From the NCBI RefSeq assembly GCF_000466405.1, contig NZ_KE952949.1, forward strand, positions 116,056-180,055: DNA of 64,000 nt, given 5' to 3'. Below the pieces are notes generated by a model. That model saw nothing but the letters and a program-made list of their open reading frames with translations, was not told the DNA's origin and did no database searches. The position numbers and the translations under genes are program-made. Numbering within the stretch: the stretch's first letter is position 1; each line of letters begins with the position of its first letter. The stretch comes from Atopobium sp. oral taxon 810 str. F0209. GTDB lineage: Bacteria > Actinomycetota > Coriobacteriia > Coriobacteriales > Atopobiaceae. Shown in pieces: positions 24,419-33,434 of this stretch.

Positions 24419-24500
24419 AAAAAAGGTCAGAACCGAAGTTCTGACCTTGAACATTTGGTAGCCCGTACCAGATTCGAACTGGTGATCTCCGCCTTGAGAG
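24419..24500 (-). other. attR: right element boundary within tRNA-Glu
   Basis: 82-bp direct repeat of 6482-6561, made of the 3' half of tRNA-Glu and the terminator hairpin AGGTCAGAAC/GTTCTGACCT. The tRNA stays complete because the element supplies an identical 3' end. Identity ends at the anticodon loop (GAGAG), which marks the limit of the crossover region. Confidence 0.9.
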
Positions 24501-24532
24501 GGCGGCGTCCTAAACCGCTAGACGAACGGGCC
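24456..24532 (-). tRNA. tRNA-Glu (CTC)
   Basis: 77-nt gene including an encoded CCA. The acceptor stem is GGCCCGT/ACGGGCT (first pair G-U, as usual for bacterial tRNA-Glu). The anticodon stem CCGCC/GGCGG closes the loop CTCTCAA, giving anticodon CTC. The T arm contains GTTCGAATC-type sequence. It is the integration target of the element. Confidence 0.95.
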
Positions 24533-24554
24533 ATATACTGTGTAGGACGGAAAA

Positions 24555-24628
24555 TGGCTGGGATGGAGAGAGTCGAACTCCCGCTGACGGAACCAGAATC
24601 CGTTGTCCTACCACTAGACGACATCCCA
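24555..24628 (-). tRNA. tRNA-Gln (CTG)
   Basis: 74-nt gene with encoded CCA. Acceptor stem TGGGATG/CATCCCA; anticodon stem ACGGA/TCCGT with loop TTCTGGT, giving anticodon CTG. It lies 22 bases upstream of tRNA-Glu on the same strand, so the two are probably one transcript. Confidence 0.95.
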
Positions 24629-24944
24629 ATGATTTTCGTCCTTGCGCTAAGCTCGTGCTCCTCAACGCGAGAAATCACTTTATAGGAAGGTGCAGTGCAA
24701 TGCAAGCCCTCTTTTCAAAAATCTTTTCGGGAAGGTAAAAAGTTGAGAATTTATGTACATTTCCCTGCTCATTAAGCTCTTCGATTGCCTATATCAAGCG
24801 CCTACATATACATGTTAATCCCTTGAGTATGCATCCCTAAATAGTAACGATTTTATTGCCGGGCTGTTCTCGCAGGTAAAAAACCGCTAAAGTATTAGCA
24901 AGGGCTCGTTTATACGAGACCATGTTGTCGATGATTGGGAGATT
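24629..24944. other. Intergenic region, no gene recognised
   Basis: 316 AT-rich bases upstream of both the tRNA pair (minus strand) and the small gene at 24945 (plus strand). Promoters for both must lie here, but I see no hexamer pair with good spacing and no structured RNA. Confidence 0.5.
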
Positions 24945-25181
24945 ATGCGCAAGACTAAGATGTTTGAAGGTAAGCGTCATGTCTATGACACTGCTAAGGC
25001 TACCGAGGTTGCACACCGTAGCTTTGGCGGCTTTGGCGATCCTGCTGGTTATGAGGAAACCCTCTATCAGACTAAGCAGGGTCTCTATTTTGTCGTGGGC
25101 GTAGGCGGAGCCGATTCCCTGTATCCTACCGAGGATCTCAAGCCCATTTCCAAGAAGGATGCTGAGGCTTTCGAGGCGTAG
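24945..25181 (+). CDS. Small conserved-looking protein, 78 aa
   Basis: 78-aa soluble protein ('MRKTKMFEGKRHVYDTAKAT ...' ending 'ISKKDAEAFEA'). The sequence has regular beta-type segments ('ETLYQTKQGLYFVVGVGGAD') and codon use like the core genes. A GGGAG ribosome site precedes the ATG. I do not recognise the family and no function is inferred. It stands alone, followed by a terminator. Confidence 0.7.
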   Translation: MRKTKMFEGKRHVYDTAKATEVAHRSFGGFGDPAGYEETLYQTKQGLYFVVGVGGADSLYPTEDLKPISKKDAEAFEA

Positions 25182-25210
25182 TTCCTCTGTGATTACAATT
25201 TAGCAAGAGA

Positions 25211-25247
25211 AAGGGCGAGGGCTTATGGCTTCTTGCCCTTCTTTTTA
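25211..25247 (+). terminator. Rho-independent terminator
   Basis: AAGGGCGAG / CTTGCCCTT stem (one internal mismatch) followed by CTTTTT, 29 bases after the stop of the 78-aa gene. Confidence 0.75.
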
Positions 25248-25366
25248 AGGCGAGCGGTGAAGTAACGGCTCACTCTGTAAAATCGGCGCATTTCAAAAAA
25301 GTGGTTTTGATTTTTAGTCAATGGGTAGACTTTTCCCGACTGTGATTTATTGCTTTGGGGGAATTG

Positions 25367-28300
25367 ATGATTTACCTATCTGACCTGCGCAAATCTTACA
25401 GAACGGGAGACTTTGTTCAGCGCGCCCTTGATGGAGTGTCAGCAAAGTTTCGGGATTCTGAGTTTGTTGCAATTTTGGGACCGTCGGGCTCGGGCAAGAC
25501 GACTTTACTCAATGTAATTGGCGGTCTTGATCATGCTGACTCTGGCGACCTTATCATTAATGGTGTGTCGACCAAGGGTTACCACGCTAAAGATTGGGAT
25601 GCATATCGCAATCACCATGTAGGTTTTGTCTTTCAGAGTTACAACCTGATTCCTCATCAGACGATTTTGTCCAATGTTGAGTTGGCTTTGACGCTGGCGG
25701 GCATTTCTCCTGCCGAGCGTAAGCGTCGTGCACAGGAGGCGCTGACGCAGGTAGGTCTGGGCGAGCACATTCACAAGAAGCCATCTCAGCTCTCAGGCGG
25801 TCAGATGCAGCGTGTTGCTATTGCTCGCGCTTTGGTCAATAACCCCGATATTGTGCTGGCAGATGAGCCTACAGGCGCCTTGGATACTGAGACAGGTGAG
25901 CAGGTCATGGGTCTGCTTGCCGAGGTCGCAAAAAAACGTTTAGTTGTGATGGTGACGCACAACCCCGAGCTTGCCGAGAAGTACGCTACACGTATCATGC
26001 GCATTGCCGACGGACGTATTGTTGACGATACAGATCCTTTTGAGGGAGTAGAGCAGGACATTAGTCACAACGTTGCGACTACTACCAGTTCTGCAACGAT
26101 CAATTCTCCAAAGTCCGCTGCTACAGCTACAAAGCCGCATCCAGGACGCGCGTCGATGAGCTTCCTTACGGCGCTGGCTTTGTCTTTTTCAAATCTCATG
26201 GCCAAAAAAGGTCGTACGCTACTGACTGCTTTTGCGGGTTCAATTGGCATTATGGGCATCGCGGCGATTCTTGCCCTCTCAAATGGCGTGAGTAACTACA
26301 TCGATAAGGTACAAGAAGATGCCCTGTCATCATCCCCGCTAACTATTACTAAATCGAGTTTTGACATCACTTCGATGATGACCAAAACAACTGAGTATCG
26401 CACAGGTGGCAAAAAGTCAGCGAATGATACGGCTACAGACAAGAAGAAATCCAAAGACGAGCTTATTCCTTCGTCGCCCATCATGAGTGACGTCCTAACC
26501 GATGTAAAAAACAATGACCTCAAGAGCTTCCGTGCGTTTCTTGAGAGCGGCAAATCGGGGATGGAACCCCATGTCAGTGCTATTACTTATGGATATGGCA
26601 TCAAGCCCCAGATCTATATGGCTGACAGCTCAAAAGGCGTAAAGCAGCTCAATCCTTCCTCGCTTAGCAAGATCATGTCCAATGGAGTTTCATCAATGTC
26701 AGCGATGTCTGTAGGAGGCTCAAATATGGGCTTCCAAGAAATGGTTGATGATCAGGACTTGCTCGATGCTCAATTTGATGTTGTTGCCGGTAAATGGCCC
26801 AAGAAGTACAACGAAACTGTGCTTGTACTCAACAAATCAGGCGAACTTTCGGACTATACACTTTATTCGATTGGTGTGCTTGATCCCGACAAATTGTCAG
26901 ATATGCTCTCTGACGCGATTGCATCCAAAAAAGTCACTGCTCCTGCGACTGATGTCAAATTTAGCTATGATGATGCGCTCAAATTGAAGTTTAAGCTGGT
27001 CAATCAAGTCAATCTTTTTGCTCGCAGTGAAGACGGTAAAACGTGGACTGATCACTCCAATGACAAAGACTTCCTTAAATCCGCAGTTGATGCGGGTACT
27101 GAGCTGCGTATTGTGGGTGTCGTCAAACCCAAGGCAACCGCATCGAACACTTCACTCAATGAGGGCGTTGCCTATCGTCATGATCTGATTTTGCATTTGA
27201 TAAAAGAGGCAGGGGAGTCCGAAATTGTCCAAGAACAGCTTGCTCACCCCGAGACGGACGTCTTTACTGGCAAGACCTTTGATGCGCTCAAAAAAGAGCA
27301 GGGCAAGAAGCTCGATATGTCTTCACTCTTTTCGGTTGATCAGTCACTTTTGGCGAGTGCCTTTACGCTTGATCAATCCAAACTGAATGCGGGCAAAATT
27401 GACCCATCTGCTTTTGATTTTTCCAAGCTCAAATTTGATACAAGCTCTCTTAAGCTGCAGATAGACCAAGCGGCAATTGCAGAGTCTGTTCGTCAGTCCT
27501 TGGCAAATAATCTACCAACTCCTGATGCGGCTGATCTGGGCTTTGGTGATCTTGTAGACATATCTGGTGCGCCTGACGAGGCGACAGCAGCACGTCTTGC
27601 AAATATGCAGGCCGTATCTCAGGCAGTAGGCGAAAATTTCCCCAAGCTATTGCAGGGCTATATTGCGAGCTTGGGTAAGAAAATCCAAGCAGGTGACGAT
27701 GTCAGTAACTATAGCCAGTTGATGACAGATTACCTTGCAACACCCGTATCTCAAGGTGGTGGCAAGGACTACTTTGATGCTATTGTGGCCGCTGCTGGTG
27801 ATGAGACCCAACAGCAAAAGACCAGTGCTGCTTTGACGAAATACTTAGTGAATTCAGTAGCGCCGAGTGTGCAGGCTACGTTGAGCTCGGCAGTGTCGAG
27901 TGCTTCTTCTCAGGCACTTAACCAGGCAATGGATCAGATGAAGTCTCAGCTTGCTCAGACTTTGGCCGATCAGATGGGCCAAGCAATGCAGACGCAGATG
28001 GCAGGTTTTGCGACGAGTCTCAAGAGTGCTATGAGTGTTGATCCCACGGTGTTTGCAAGTGCTATCAAGGTCAACATGGACCAAGAGGACTTAACATCTC
28101 TGCTTGCCAATTACATGAATGCAGAAGAGCTGAGCTACGACAACAACCTTGCCAAGCTCGGTTATGCCGATGAAGCAGAGCCTGAGTCGATCAATATCTA
28201 TGCCAAGAGCTTTGATGACAAGCAGGAGGTCAAAAACCTCATTGATGCCTATAACAAAGACCAAGAGGCTGCACATAAAGCCGATCGTTCCATTTCGTAC

Positions 28301-28753
28301 TCTGATTTAACGGGCGTACTGATGGGTTCGGTCTCCGATATCATTCACATGATTTCTCTGGTTTTGATTGCTTTTGTGTCGGTGTCGTTGGTGGTGAGCT
28401 CAATCATGATTGGCATCATTACCTATATCAGCGTGCTTGAACGCAAAAAAGAAATTGGCATTCTACGTGCTATGGGTGCATCCAAACTCAATATTGCCAA
28501 TATATTTAACGCTGAGACCTTCATTGAAGGCTTGTTCGCTGGTGGCTTGGCGATTGTTATTGTGTTGTTGGTTTCGGTACCCGTCAATATTTGGGTGGAA
28601 AAGACTTATAACGTTGAAAATATCCTTGCTCTGCCTTGGACTCAAGCAGCCATTTTGATTTTGATTTCGGTTATTTTGACGCTGGTAGCGGGTGTTATAC
28701 CGTCGACTGCTGCAGCGCGTAGAGATCCGGTGGAAGCTCTTAGGAGCGAATAG
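25367..28753 (+). CDS. Fused ABC transporter: MacB/LolD-type ATPase plus FtsX-type permease
   Basis: 1128-aa protein, start ATG 25367 behind GGGGGAA. Residues 1-225 are a MacB/LolD-type ATPase: Walker A 'GPSGSGKTTLLN', signature 'LSGGQMQR', Walker B 'IVLADEPTGALD', H-loop 'VMVTHNPE'. A linker and first transmembrane segment ('LLTAFAGSIGIMGIAAILAL') follow near residue 290. Then comes a very large extracytoplasmic region of about 680 residues rich in Ser/Ala/Gln. The C-terminal FtsX domain has three transmembrane helices from about residue 985. Such proteins often export or extract lipids or peptides, or act in envelope stress. No partner gene is adjacent; the substrate is unknown. Confidence 0.88.
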   Translation: MIYLSDLRKSYRTGDFVQRALDGVSAKFRDSEFVAILGPSGSGKTTLLNVIGGLDHADSGDLIINGVSTKGYHAKDWDAYRNHHVGFVFQSYNLIPHQTILSNVELALTLAGISPAERKRRAQEALTQVGLGEHIHKKPSQLSGGQMQRVAIARALVNNPDIVLADEPTGALDTETGEQVMGLLAEVAKKRLVVMVTHNPELAEKYATRIMRIADGRIVDDTDPFEGVEQDISHNVATTTSSATINSPKSAATATKPHPGRASMSFLTALALSFSNLMAKKGRTLLTAFAGSIGIMGIAAILALSNGVSNYIDKVQEDALSSSPLTITKSSFDITSMMTKTTEYRTGGKKSANDTATDKKKSKDELIPSSPIMSDVLTDVKNNDLKSFRAFLESGKSGMEPHVSAITYGYGIKPQIYMADSSKGVKQLNPSSLSKIMSNGVSSMSAMSVGGSNMGFQEMVDDQDLLDAQFDVVAGKWPKKYNETVLVLNKSGELSDYTLYSIGVLDPDKLSDMLSDAIASKKVTAPATDVKFSYDDALKLKFKLVNQVNLFARSEDGKTWTDHSNDKDFLKSAVDAGTELRIVGVVKPKATASNTSLNEGVAYRHDLILHLIKEAGESEIVQEQLAHPETDVFTGKTFDALKKEQGKKLDMSSLFSVDQSLLASAFTLDQSKLNAGKIDPSAFDFSKLKFDTSSLKLQIDQAAIAESVRQSLANNLPTPDAADLGFGDLVDISGAPDEATAARLANMQAVSQAVGENFPKLLQGYIASLGKKIQAGDDVSNYSQLMTDYLATPVSQGGGKDYFDAIVAAAGDETQQQKTSAALTKYLVNSVAPSVQATLSSAVSSASSQALNQAMDQMKSQLAQTLADQMGQAMQTQMAGFATSLKSAMSVDPTVFASAIKVNMDQEDLTSLLANYMNAEELSYDNNLAKLGYADEAEPESINIYAKSFDDKQEVKNLIDAYNKDQEAAHKADRSISYSDLTGVLMGSVSDIIHMISLVLIAFVSVSLVVSSIMIGIITYISVLERKKEIGILRAMGASKLNIANIFNAETFIEGLFAGGLAIVIVLLVSVPVNIWVEKTYNVENILALPWTQAAILILISVILTLVAGVIPSTAAARRDPVEALRSE

Positions 28754-28805
28754 CTACGTCGATGAGCAAGTCCTACGGGGACATATGCCTGTGAGATTTT
28801 TGCAG

Positions 28806-28848
28806 AAGCGCTTCGCAAACGAAGAGATATCGTGCGAAGCGCTTTTTC
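28806..28848 (+). terminator. Rho-independent terminator
   Basis: 11-bp perfect stem AAGCGCTTCGC / GCGAAGCGCTT with a 17-nt loop, running into TTTTT. It ends the ABC transporter transcript. Confidence 0.85.
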
Positions 28849-28891
28849 TGTCCACTGAGGCTGCTATGCTAAAAAGACTAGATTTCGATAG

Positions 28892-30343
28892 ATGAAGCGG
28901 AGACGAGGAATGTCGATGTCTACTTTTAGCAAGAACGTCCGTGTTATGCGACTGTTAGTTGCCTGTGTGTTGAGTCTTTTGATGGTGGCCCCAGCCTCTG
29001 TCGTATGGGCTTCCTCAATGCCGCAGCTACCCAAAGACGCAGCAATCTATCTCATAGATAACCAAACAGGTGACGTTATTGCTTCTCAGCGTGCAGATGA
29101 AAAGATGTATCCCGCAAGCCTTACCAAAATGATGACCGCGCTTGTCGCAATGGATTATGTAGGCGACAAGTTGGACGAAAAAGTGAGCGTTGGCGATGAG
29201 GTCAAATTAACGCCTGAGGACAGTACAATCATGGGCTGCCATTCTGGCGATGTATACAGTTGGCGTGATTTGATATATGGCATGATGCTTCCATCAGGAA
29301 GCGATGCAGCATTGGTGTTAGGCACTCATGTAGGTCGTCTGTCAGCAAATGATTCTAAGCTTGACCCCAAAGATGCTCTTGCAAAATTCATTGCTTTGAT
29401 GAATGAAAAAGCCAAGACAATGGGCTTGACTGGGACTCACTTTAATAATGTGCATGGCTTTCATGACAAAAATCATTACAGTTGTGCGCATGACCTAACG
29501 TCTATTGCACAGGCGGTACTCGCAAATAAATTTTTGAGTGAGGTAGTCTCGACTCAATCTCATGAATGCGTCAATAAAGAGGATGCTAACGTTACGGTTT
29601 ACAACACCAACTGGCTAGTAGACAAAACAGCAGGCAAGATCGAGAAAAACGCGCTGGTAGATGCGGGTGAGACGGGTGTTGATAATCCTTATTACAAGGC
29701 AGAATGCCAAGGTGTCAAGACGGGCTATACCGAAGAAGCAGGTCGTTGTCTTGCCTTTGCGGGTAAAAATAAAAAGATGTCTTTTGTTGGTGTAGTCTTG
29801 CACCTGTCTGATAAACCCACTATCTACAAAACAACAGGTGCTGCTCTTGAAAGCGCACTCAATGAGTATGAACGCCGTCGTTGGGGCACAGATGTGTTGC
29901 CTTATACGGTGACGATAAGCAATCCCTCTTTACAGGATTTTCTTAACCATAACATCAAGCTGAGAGTGCGTCGCAGGGATACTCCAAAGACCGTAACTAT
30001 TGACGCCACATTGAAATATGAAACTAAAATTGCTTGGGATAAGAAATACGTTAAAGAAGGCTCCGAAGATACCTGTGAGTTGCAGAGTGCTATCAAGTCA
30101 GGCAGTCAGATTGCGACTATGCAGGTGTTTTGTGAGGGCAAGCTGATAAGTGAAACTCCGCTGTATGTGGATCAGACCATGATGCCCTTTAGTAATGAGG
30201 ACAAGCTCGTGTTAGCTGGTGTGGCTACGGGAAGTGTTTTGCTCATCATGCTCATTATTGCGGGTATACGTATGATTGTTAAACGCAATAAGCATGATGA
30301 AAGCCAAAGTCCAAAAGAGGCTGACGATTTGGCAAAGCAGTAG
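28892..30343 (+). CDS. dacA: D-alanyl-D-alanine carboxypeptidase (PBP5-like, S11)
   Basis: About 483-aa penicillin-binding carboxypeptidase that trims the terminal D-Ala from peptidoglycan stem peptides. It has an N-terminal signal peptide ('LLVACVLSLLMVAPASVVWA'), the SxxK motif in 'PASLTKMMTA', KTG in 'GVKTGYTEEAG', and a C-terminal transmembrane anchor 'SVLLIMLIIAGIRMIV' with a basic tail. The SxN motif position reads 'LPSGSDAA', Ser instead of the common Asn. The exact start is unsure: ATGs at 28910 and 28916 have better ribosome sites (GGAG, GAGGA) than 28892. It is extracellular and membrane-attached. Confidence 0.9.
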   Translation: MKRRRGMSMSTFSKNVRVMRLLVACVLSLLMVAPASVVWASSMPQLPKDAAIYLIDNQTGDVIASQRADEKMYPASLTKMMTALVAMDYVGDKLDEKVSVGDEVKLTPEDSTIMGCHSGDVYSWRDLIYGMMLPSGSDAALVLGTHVGRLSANDSKLDPKDALAKFIALMNEKAKTMGLTGTHFNNVHGFHDKNHYSCAHDLTSIAQAVLANKFLSEVVSTQSHECVNKEDANVTVYNTNWLVDKTAGKIEKNALVDAGETGVDNPYYKAECQGVKTGYTEEAGRCLAFAGKNKKMSFVGVVLHLSDKPTIYKTTGAALESALNEYERRRWGTDVLPYTVTISNPSLQDFLNHNIKLRVRRRDTPKTVTIDATLKYETKIAWDKKYVKEGSEDTCELQSAIKSGSQIATMQVFCEGKLISETPLYVDQTMMPFSNEDKLVLAGVATGSVLLIMLIIAGIRMIVKRNKHDESQSPKEADDLAKQ

Positions 30344-30419
30344 TTGTAATGTGTGCAGTTTTGCTTGTCTGCAGTAAAATATTTGTACTCATGAGTGAGC
30401 GGTATAGGAAGTAGGCGAC

Positions 30420-31691
30420 GTGACAAGTACAGCCAATAAGGCGCACAAGAGCGTTGCTACTGAGCACAAGCTTAAGCCGCGAGTGAGCCGTAATACCAAT
30501 AATGAAAATGAGGCAAAGGCACGCAAGGGAGCACTTTTTCTTGTTGGAGCTGTGATTGCCTATATCATTTATCTGATAGTTTCTGGACAGATGAGTAGTT
30601 TTATCGCAGCTCTGCGCGGAGTTGATATGCGCTGGGTCTGGTTGGCGGCTCTCTGTTATGTCTTTTATTTCATCTTTGGCGTCATTGCCTATGCGGTGGC
30701 AGTTGTGCTTGATCACGAATCACCCGTGGGTATTCGTGATCTCATGAGTGTTGAGGCCTCTGGTGTATTTTTTGGCAATCTCACGCCAATGATGGCGGGT
30801 GCGGTGCCTTCTCAGATTTTGCGACTTACGCATACTGGACTTGATGCGGGCGAAGCAAGTGCAACGCAGTTTACCCGCTTTATCATGTTTCAGTTGGGTG
30901 TGGTACTTTTTGCAGCCATCATGCTGATTGCAAAGTTTCGCTTTTTTCTCGAGAGTTATGGCGACATCGTTATCCTAAATCTCGTTGTTTTTGGGGTACA
31001 TTTTCTCGAGTTAGTTGCACTTTTTGTTATTTGCCTTTGTCCTTCTTTTGTCCGAAATATTGGCAACTGGAGCATTAATTTTGCTGAGCGTCACAAGTGG
31101 ATGCGCAATCCCGAGCATGCACGCGAGCTGGTTAACGTGCAGGTGCAAGAGTTTGCTGATGCATTTCGTCGCGCTGCCCAAGATATGCCTTCCATGCTGC
31201 TAACGCTGGTGGTTACGATGGCACAGTTGGCGTCTTTGTATGTGATTCCTTGGTTTGTCTTGCGTGCTTTTGGACATAACGCAGATTTTCTTGCCTGTAT
31301 GGCAGCGGGGTCGATGGTGCAAATGGTAGCTTCGGCTGTACCTCTGCCTGGTGGTACAGGTGGTGCCGAAGGCGGTTTTGCTCTGTTTTATGGACCCCTT
31401 TTTGCAGATGCTGCTCCTGCGGGATACTTGGTCTGGCGTATTGTGACCTTTTTTGCGCCGACTTTGCTGGCAGCGCCCTTGCTTGGCTTTCGTTCTGATT
31501 CGGGTGTGAGTATTTACCACCGTTGGATGCGGCTTACAGGACGTGAGTCGGGAGCTGCTACTGTCAAGGGTGGTTTTCGCTTCAAAAAGATTTCTGGAGC
31601 ACATGAGAAAAACGGCACATCAAAAAAGCGCGGCAAGATTCCTGGTGTTGCTTCTGTTGACCTCAAGTCTCTCAATAAAAAACGCAAATAG
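30420..31691 (+). CDS. Lysylphosphatidylglycerol-synthase-type / YbhN flippase-like membrane protein
   Basis: 423-aa integral membrane protein of the UPF0104/AglD/MprF-N family, starting at GTG 30420 after AGGAAG. About eight hydrophobic segments are seen from residue 38 on. Family signs are 'GNLTPMMAGAVPSQILRL' and 'VASAVPLPGGTGGAEGGFAL'. There is no C-terminal aminoacyltransferase domain, so it is unlikely to make lysyl-PG itself; lipid flipping or transport is the usual guess. The cytosolic ends are strongly basic. It stands alone downstream of dacA. Confidence 0.85.
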   Translation: MTSTANKAHKSVATEHKLKPRVSRNTNNENEAKARKGALFLVGAVIAYIIYLIVSGQMSSFIAALRGVDMRWVWLAALCYVFYFIFGVIAYAVAVVLDHESPVGIRDLMSVEASGVFFGNLTPMMAGAVPSQILRLTHTGLDAGEASATQFTRFIMFQLGVVLFAAIMLIAKFRFFLESYGDIVILNLVVFGVHFLELVALFVICLCPSFVRNIGNWSINFAERHKWMRNPEHARELVNVQVQEFADAFRRAAQDMPSMLLTLVVTMAQLASLYVIPWFVLRAFGHNADFLACMAAGSMVQMVASAVPLPGGTGGAEGGFALFYGPLFADAAPAGYLVWRIVTFFAPTLLAAPLLGFRSDSGVSIYHRWMRLTGRESGAATVKGGFRFKKISGAHEKNGTSKKRGKIPGVASVDLKSLNKKRK

Positions 31692-31732
31692 TTGCATGTG
31701 AGCGTTATATATGCGCTAACGCCAGCGCAAAA

Positions 31733-31771
31733 GTGTTTTCTCGCAACGGTTTGAGAAGTAGAGAAAAACAC
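31733..31771. terminator. Bidirectional terminator
   Basis: GTGTTTTCTC and GAGAAAAACAC pair across an 18-nt loop (one bulge) between the convergent membrane-protein and sdaA genes; T/A runs lie in the arms. Confidence 0.55.
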
Positions 31772-31793
31772 GTTTGTGTTAAAGCATGAAGTA

Positions 31794-33392
31794 TTAGTCG
31801 CAAAGACCGCAAATGGAGCAGCGGCTGCGAGCGCTATGTGCAGATGGGGTAGCAGCGAGACCACCTAGTGCAGTTTCACGTAGGGTCGCAGGCAAAGCTG
31901 CACCTACTTGGCGCATAGCTTCGACGACTTCATCAAAAGGCAAGGGGTCAAGGACACCTGACAGCGCCAGTTGAGCAGAACTAAGTGCTGCGCTGACACC
32001 AATAACATTACGGTCTTGGCAGGGATGCTCAACGAGTCCACGTACTGGATCGCAGACCAAGCCAAGCAAATTGTCGATAGCAGTAGAAGCGGCTGATAGT
32101 GCAACTGAAGGAGTTGCTCCCAAAAGTTGAGCAACTGCAGCAGCAGCCATAGCGGCGGCAGAACCCACCTCCGCTTGACAACCTCCTTCAGCGCCAGCAA
32201 CAGTAGCGTTGCGGGTCATAATGGCTCCAATGCCAGCGGCACACCACAAGGCTTCCTTAATCTGTTGATCATCTGCGCCAATCGCCTCGCTTACGGCAAG
32301 GACGGCGCCAGGAACAACACCAGACGAACCGGCTGTAGGAGCAGCCACAATGACACCCATGGAAGCAGAACGCTCGAGGGTTGCCATTGCATAGGCAGAG
32401 GCTCGAGTGAGCGTATTACCCATTAAGGGAGCAGCAAACTTATCTGCATTATCAAAGACAGCACGTGCCTGTCCTCCAATGAGCCCACCTAAAGAAGGAC
32501 GAGGATTGTTAATGGGATCTATGGTCTGGCCACGCATAGCGGTAAGTACACGCTCCATTTGTGCATCTACTGCTTTGGCATCACCTGAGCTCAGCTCAAT
32601 CTCGCGAGCACGAGTCAGCGCACCAATTGAGAGCTTCTTATTTTGGCAAAGCTTTAGCAGCTCATGACCATTGTTATAATCAAGTGTGATTTCTGCATCG
32701 GCAGAAATAGGCGTTGCACCAGGGATTTCAACTACGCAGGCGCTGATGACCTTAGGTAGTTTTCGCAGTCCTTCAAGCTCCTTTGTGGAGGCGGATTCGT
32801 CCAGCTCAATGATGGTATATGCCATACCACCGCGTTCCTTACGGAACGTATTGATGGTAGCGATATTGGCACCAGCAGTAGCGAGCGTGCCTGTTAGGGC
32901 GGCAAGCACTCCAGGGTGGTCACGGTGTGAGATAAATAAGGTGGGATAATCGCCCGAAAGCTCCACATTGACACCGTCTACCTGGCTGATGCGTATGCGT
33001 CCACCACCCAATGATTCGCCGGTGACCGAGACAGTATTGCCATCAACGCCAGTCATAACGCAAGTCACTGTATTGGGGTGGCGACCTGCTCCTTCTTCAT
33101 CAGAAGCGGGAGCAAAGCTAAAGATAAGTCCCGTGTTGGTTGCTTGTGCAAAAGAATCGCGTATACGTTCGTCATCGGGAGCAAAGCCTAGCATTCCAGC
33201 TACGAGGGCACGGTCGGTACCGTGCCCACGGTAGGTTTTGGCAAAAGAGTTATATAGAGTAAAGTCCACACGCGCCAGATGCTCAGGTCCTAGCGAACGT
33301 GCAACCAACGCGATGCGCAGGGCGCCTGCGGTGTGCGAGCTTGAAGGACCTACCATAATGGGCCCTAGAATCTCGAATGCCGAGATGTTCAC
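31794..33392 (-). CDS. sdaA: L-serine ammonia-lyase, single-chain, Fe-S dependent
   Basis: 532-aa enzyme converting L-serine to pyruvate and ammonia. N-terminal beta domain ('GPIMVGPSSSHTAGALRI'), an ACT-type segment at about 150-220 ('HRDHPGVLAALTGTLATAGA'), and a C-terminal alpha domain with 'APTAGSSGVVPGAVLAV', 'EGGCQAEVGSAAAMAAAA' and 'LGLVCDPVRGLVEHPCQDRN'. Cys in these motifs fit the [4Fe-4S] ligands. The final 'CSICGLCD' adds a Cys cluster at the extreme C-terminus, a position shown in the family to reach into the active site as a tail. It is a fused alpha-beta form. Confidence 0.92.
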   Translation of the reverse strand: MNISAFEILGPIMVGPSSSHTAGALRIALVARSLGPEHLARVDFTLYNSFAKTYRGHGTDRALVAGMLGFAPDDERIRDSFAQATNTGLIFSFAPASDEEGAGRHPNTVTCVMTGVDGNTVSVTGESLGGGRIRISQVDGVNVELSGDYPTLFISHRDHPGVLAALTGTLATAGANIATINTFRKERGGMAYTIIELDESASTKELEGLRKLPKVISACVVEIPGATPISADAEITLDYNNGHELLKLCQNKKLSIGALTRAREIELSSGDAKAVDAQMERVLTAMRGQTIDPINNPRPSLGGLIGGQARAVFDNADKFAAPLMGNTLTRASAYAMATLERSASMGVIVAAPTAGSSGVVPGAVLAVSEAIGADDQQIKEALWCAAGIGAIMTRNATVAGAEGGCQAEVGSAAAMAAAAVAQLLGATPSVALSAASTAIDNLLGLVCDPVRGLVEHPCQDRNVIGVSAALSSAQLALSGVLDPLPFDEVVEAMRQVGAALPATLRETALGGLAATPSAHSARSRCSICGLCD

Positions 33393-33434
33393 GATAGTAC
33401 CTTTCTGTCACACATGGCAGCGTGCGATAAAATT

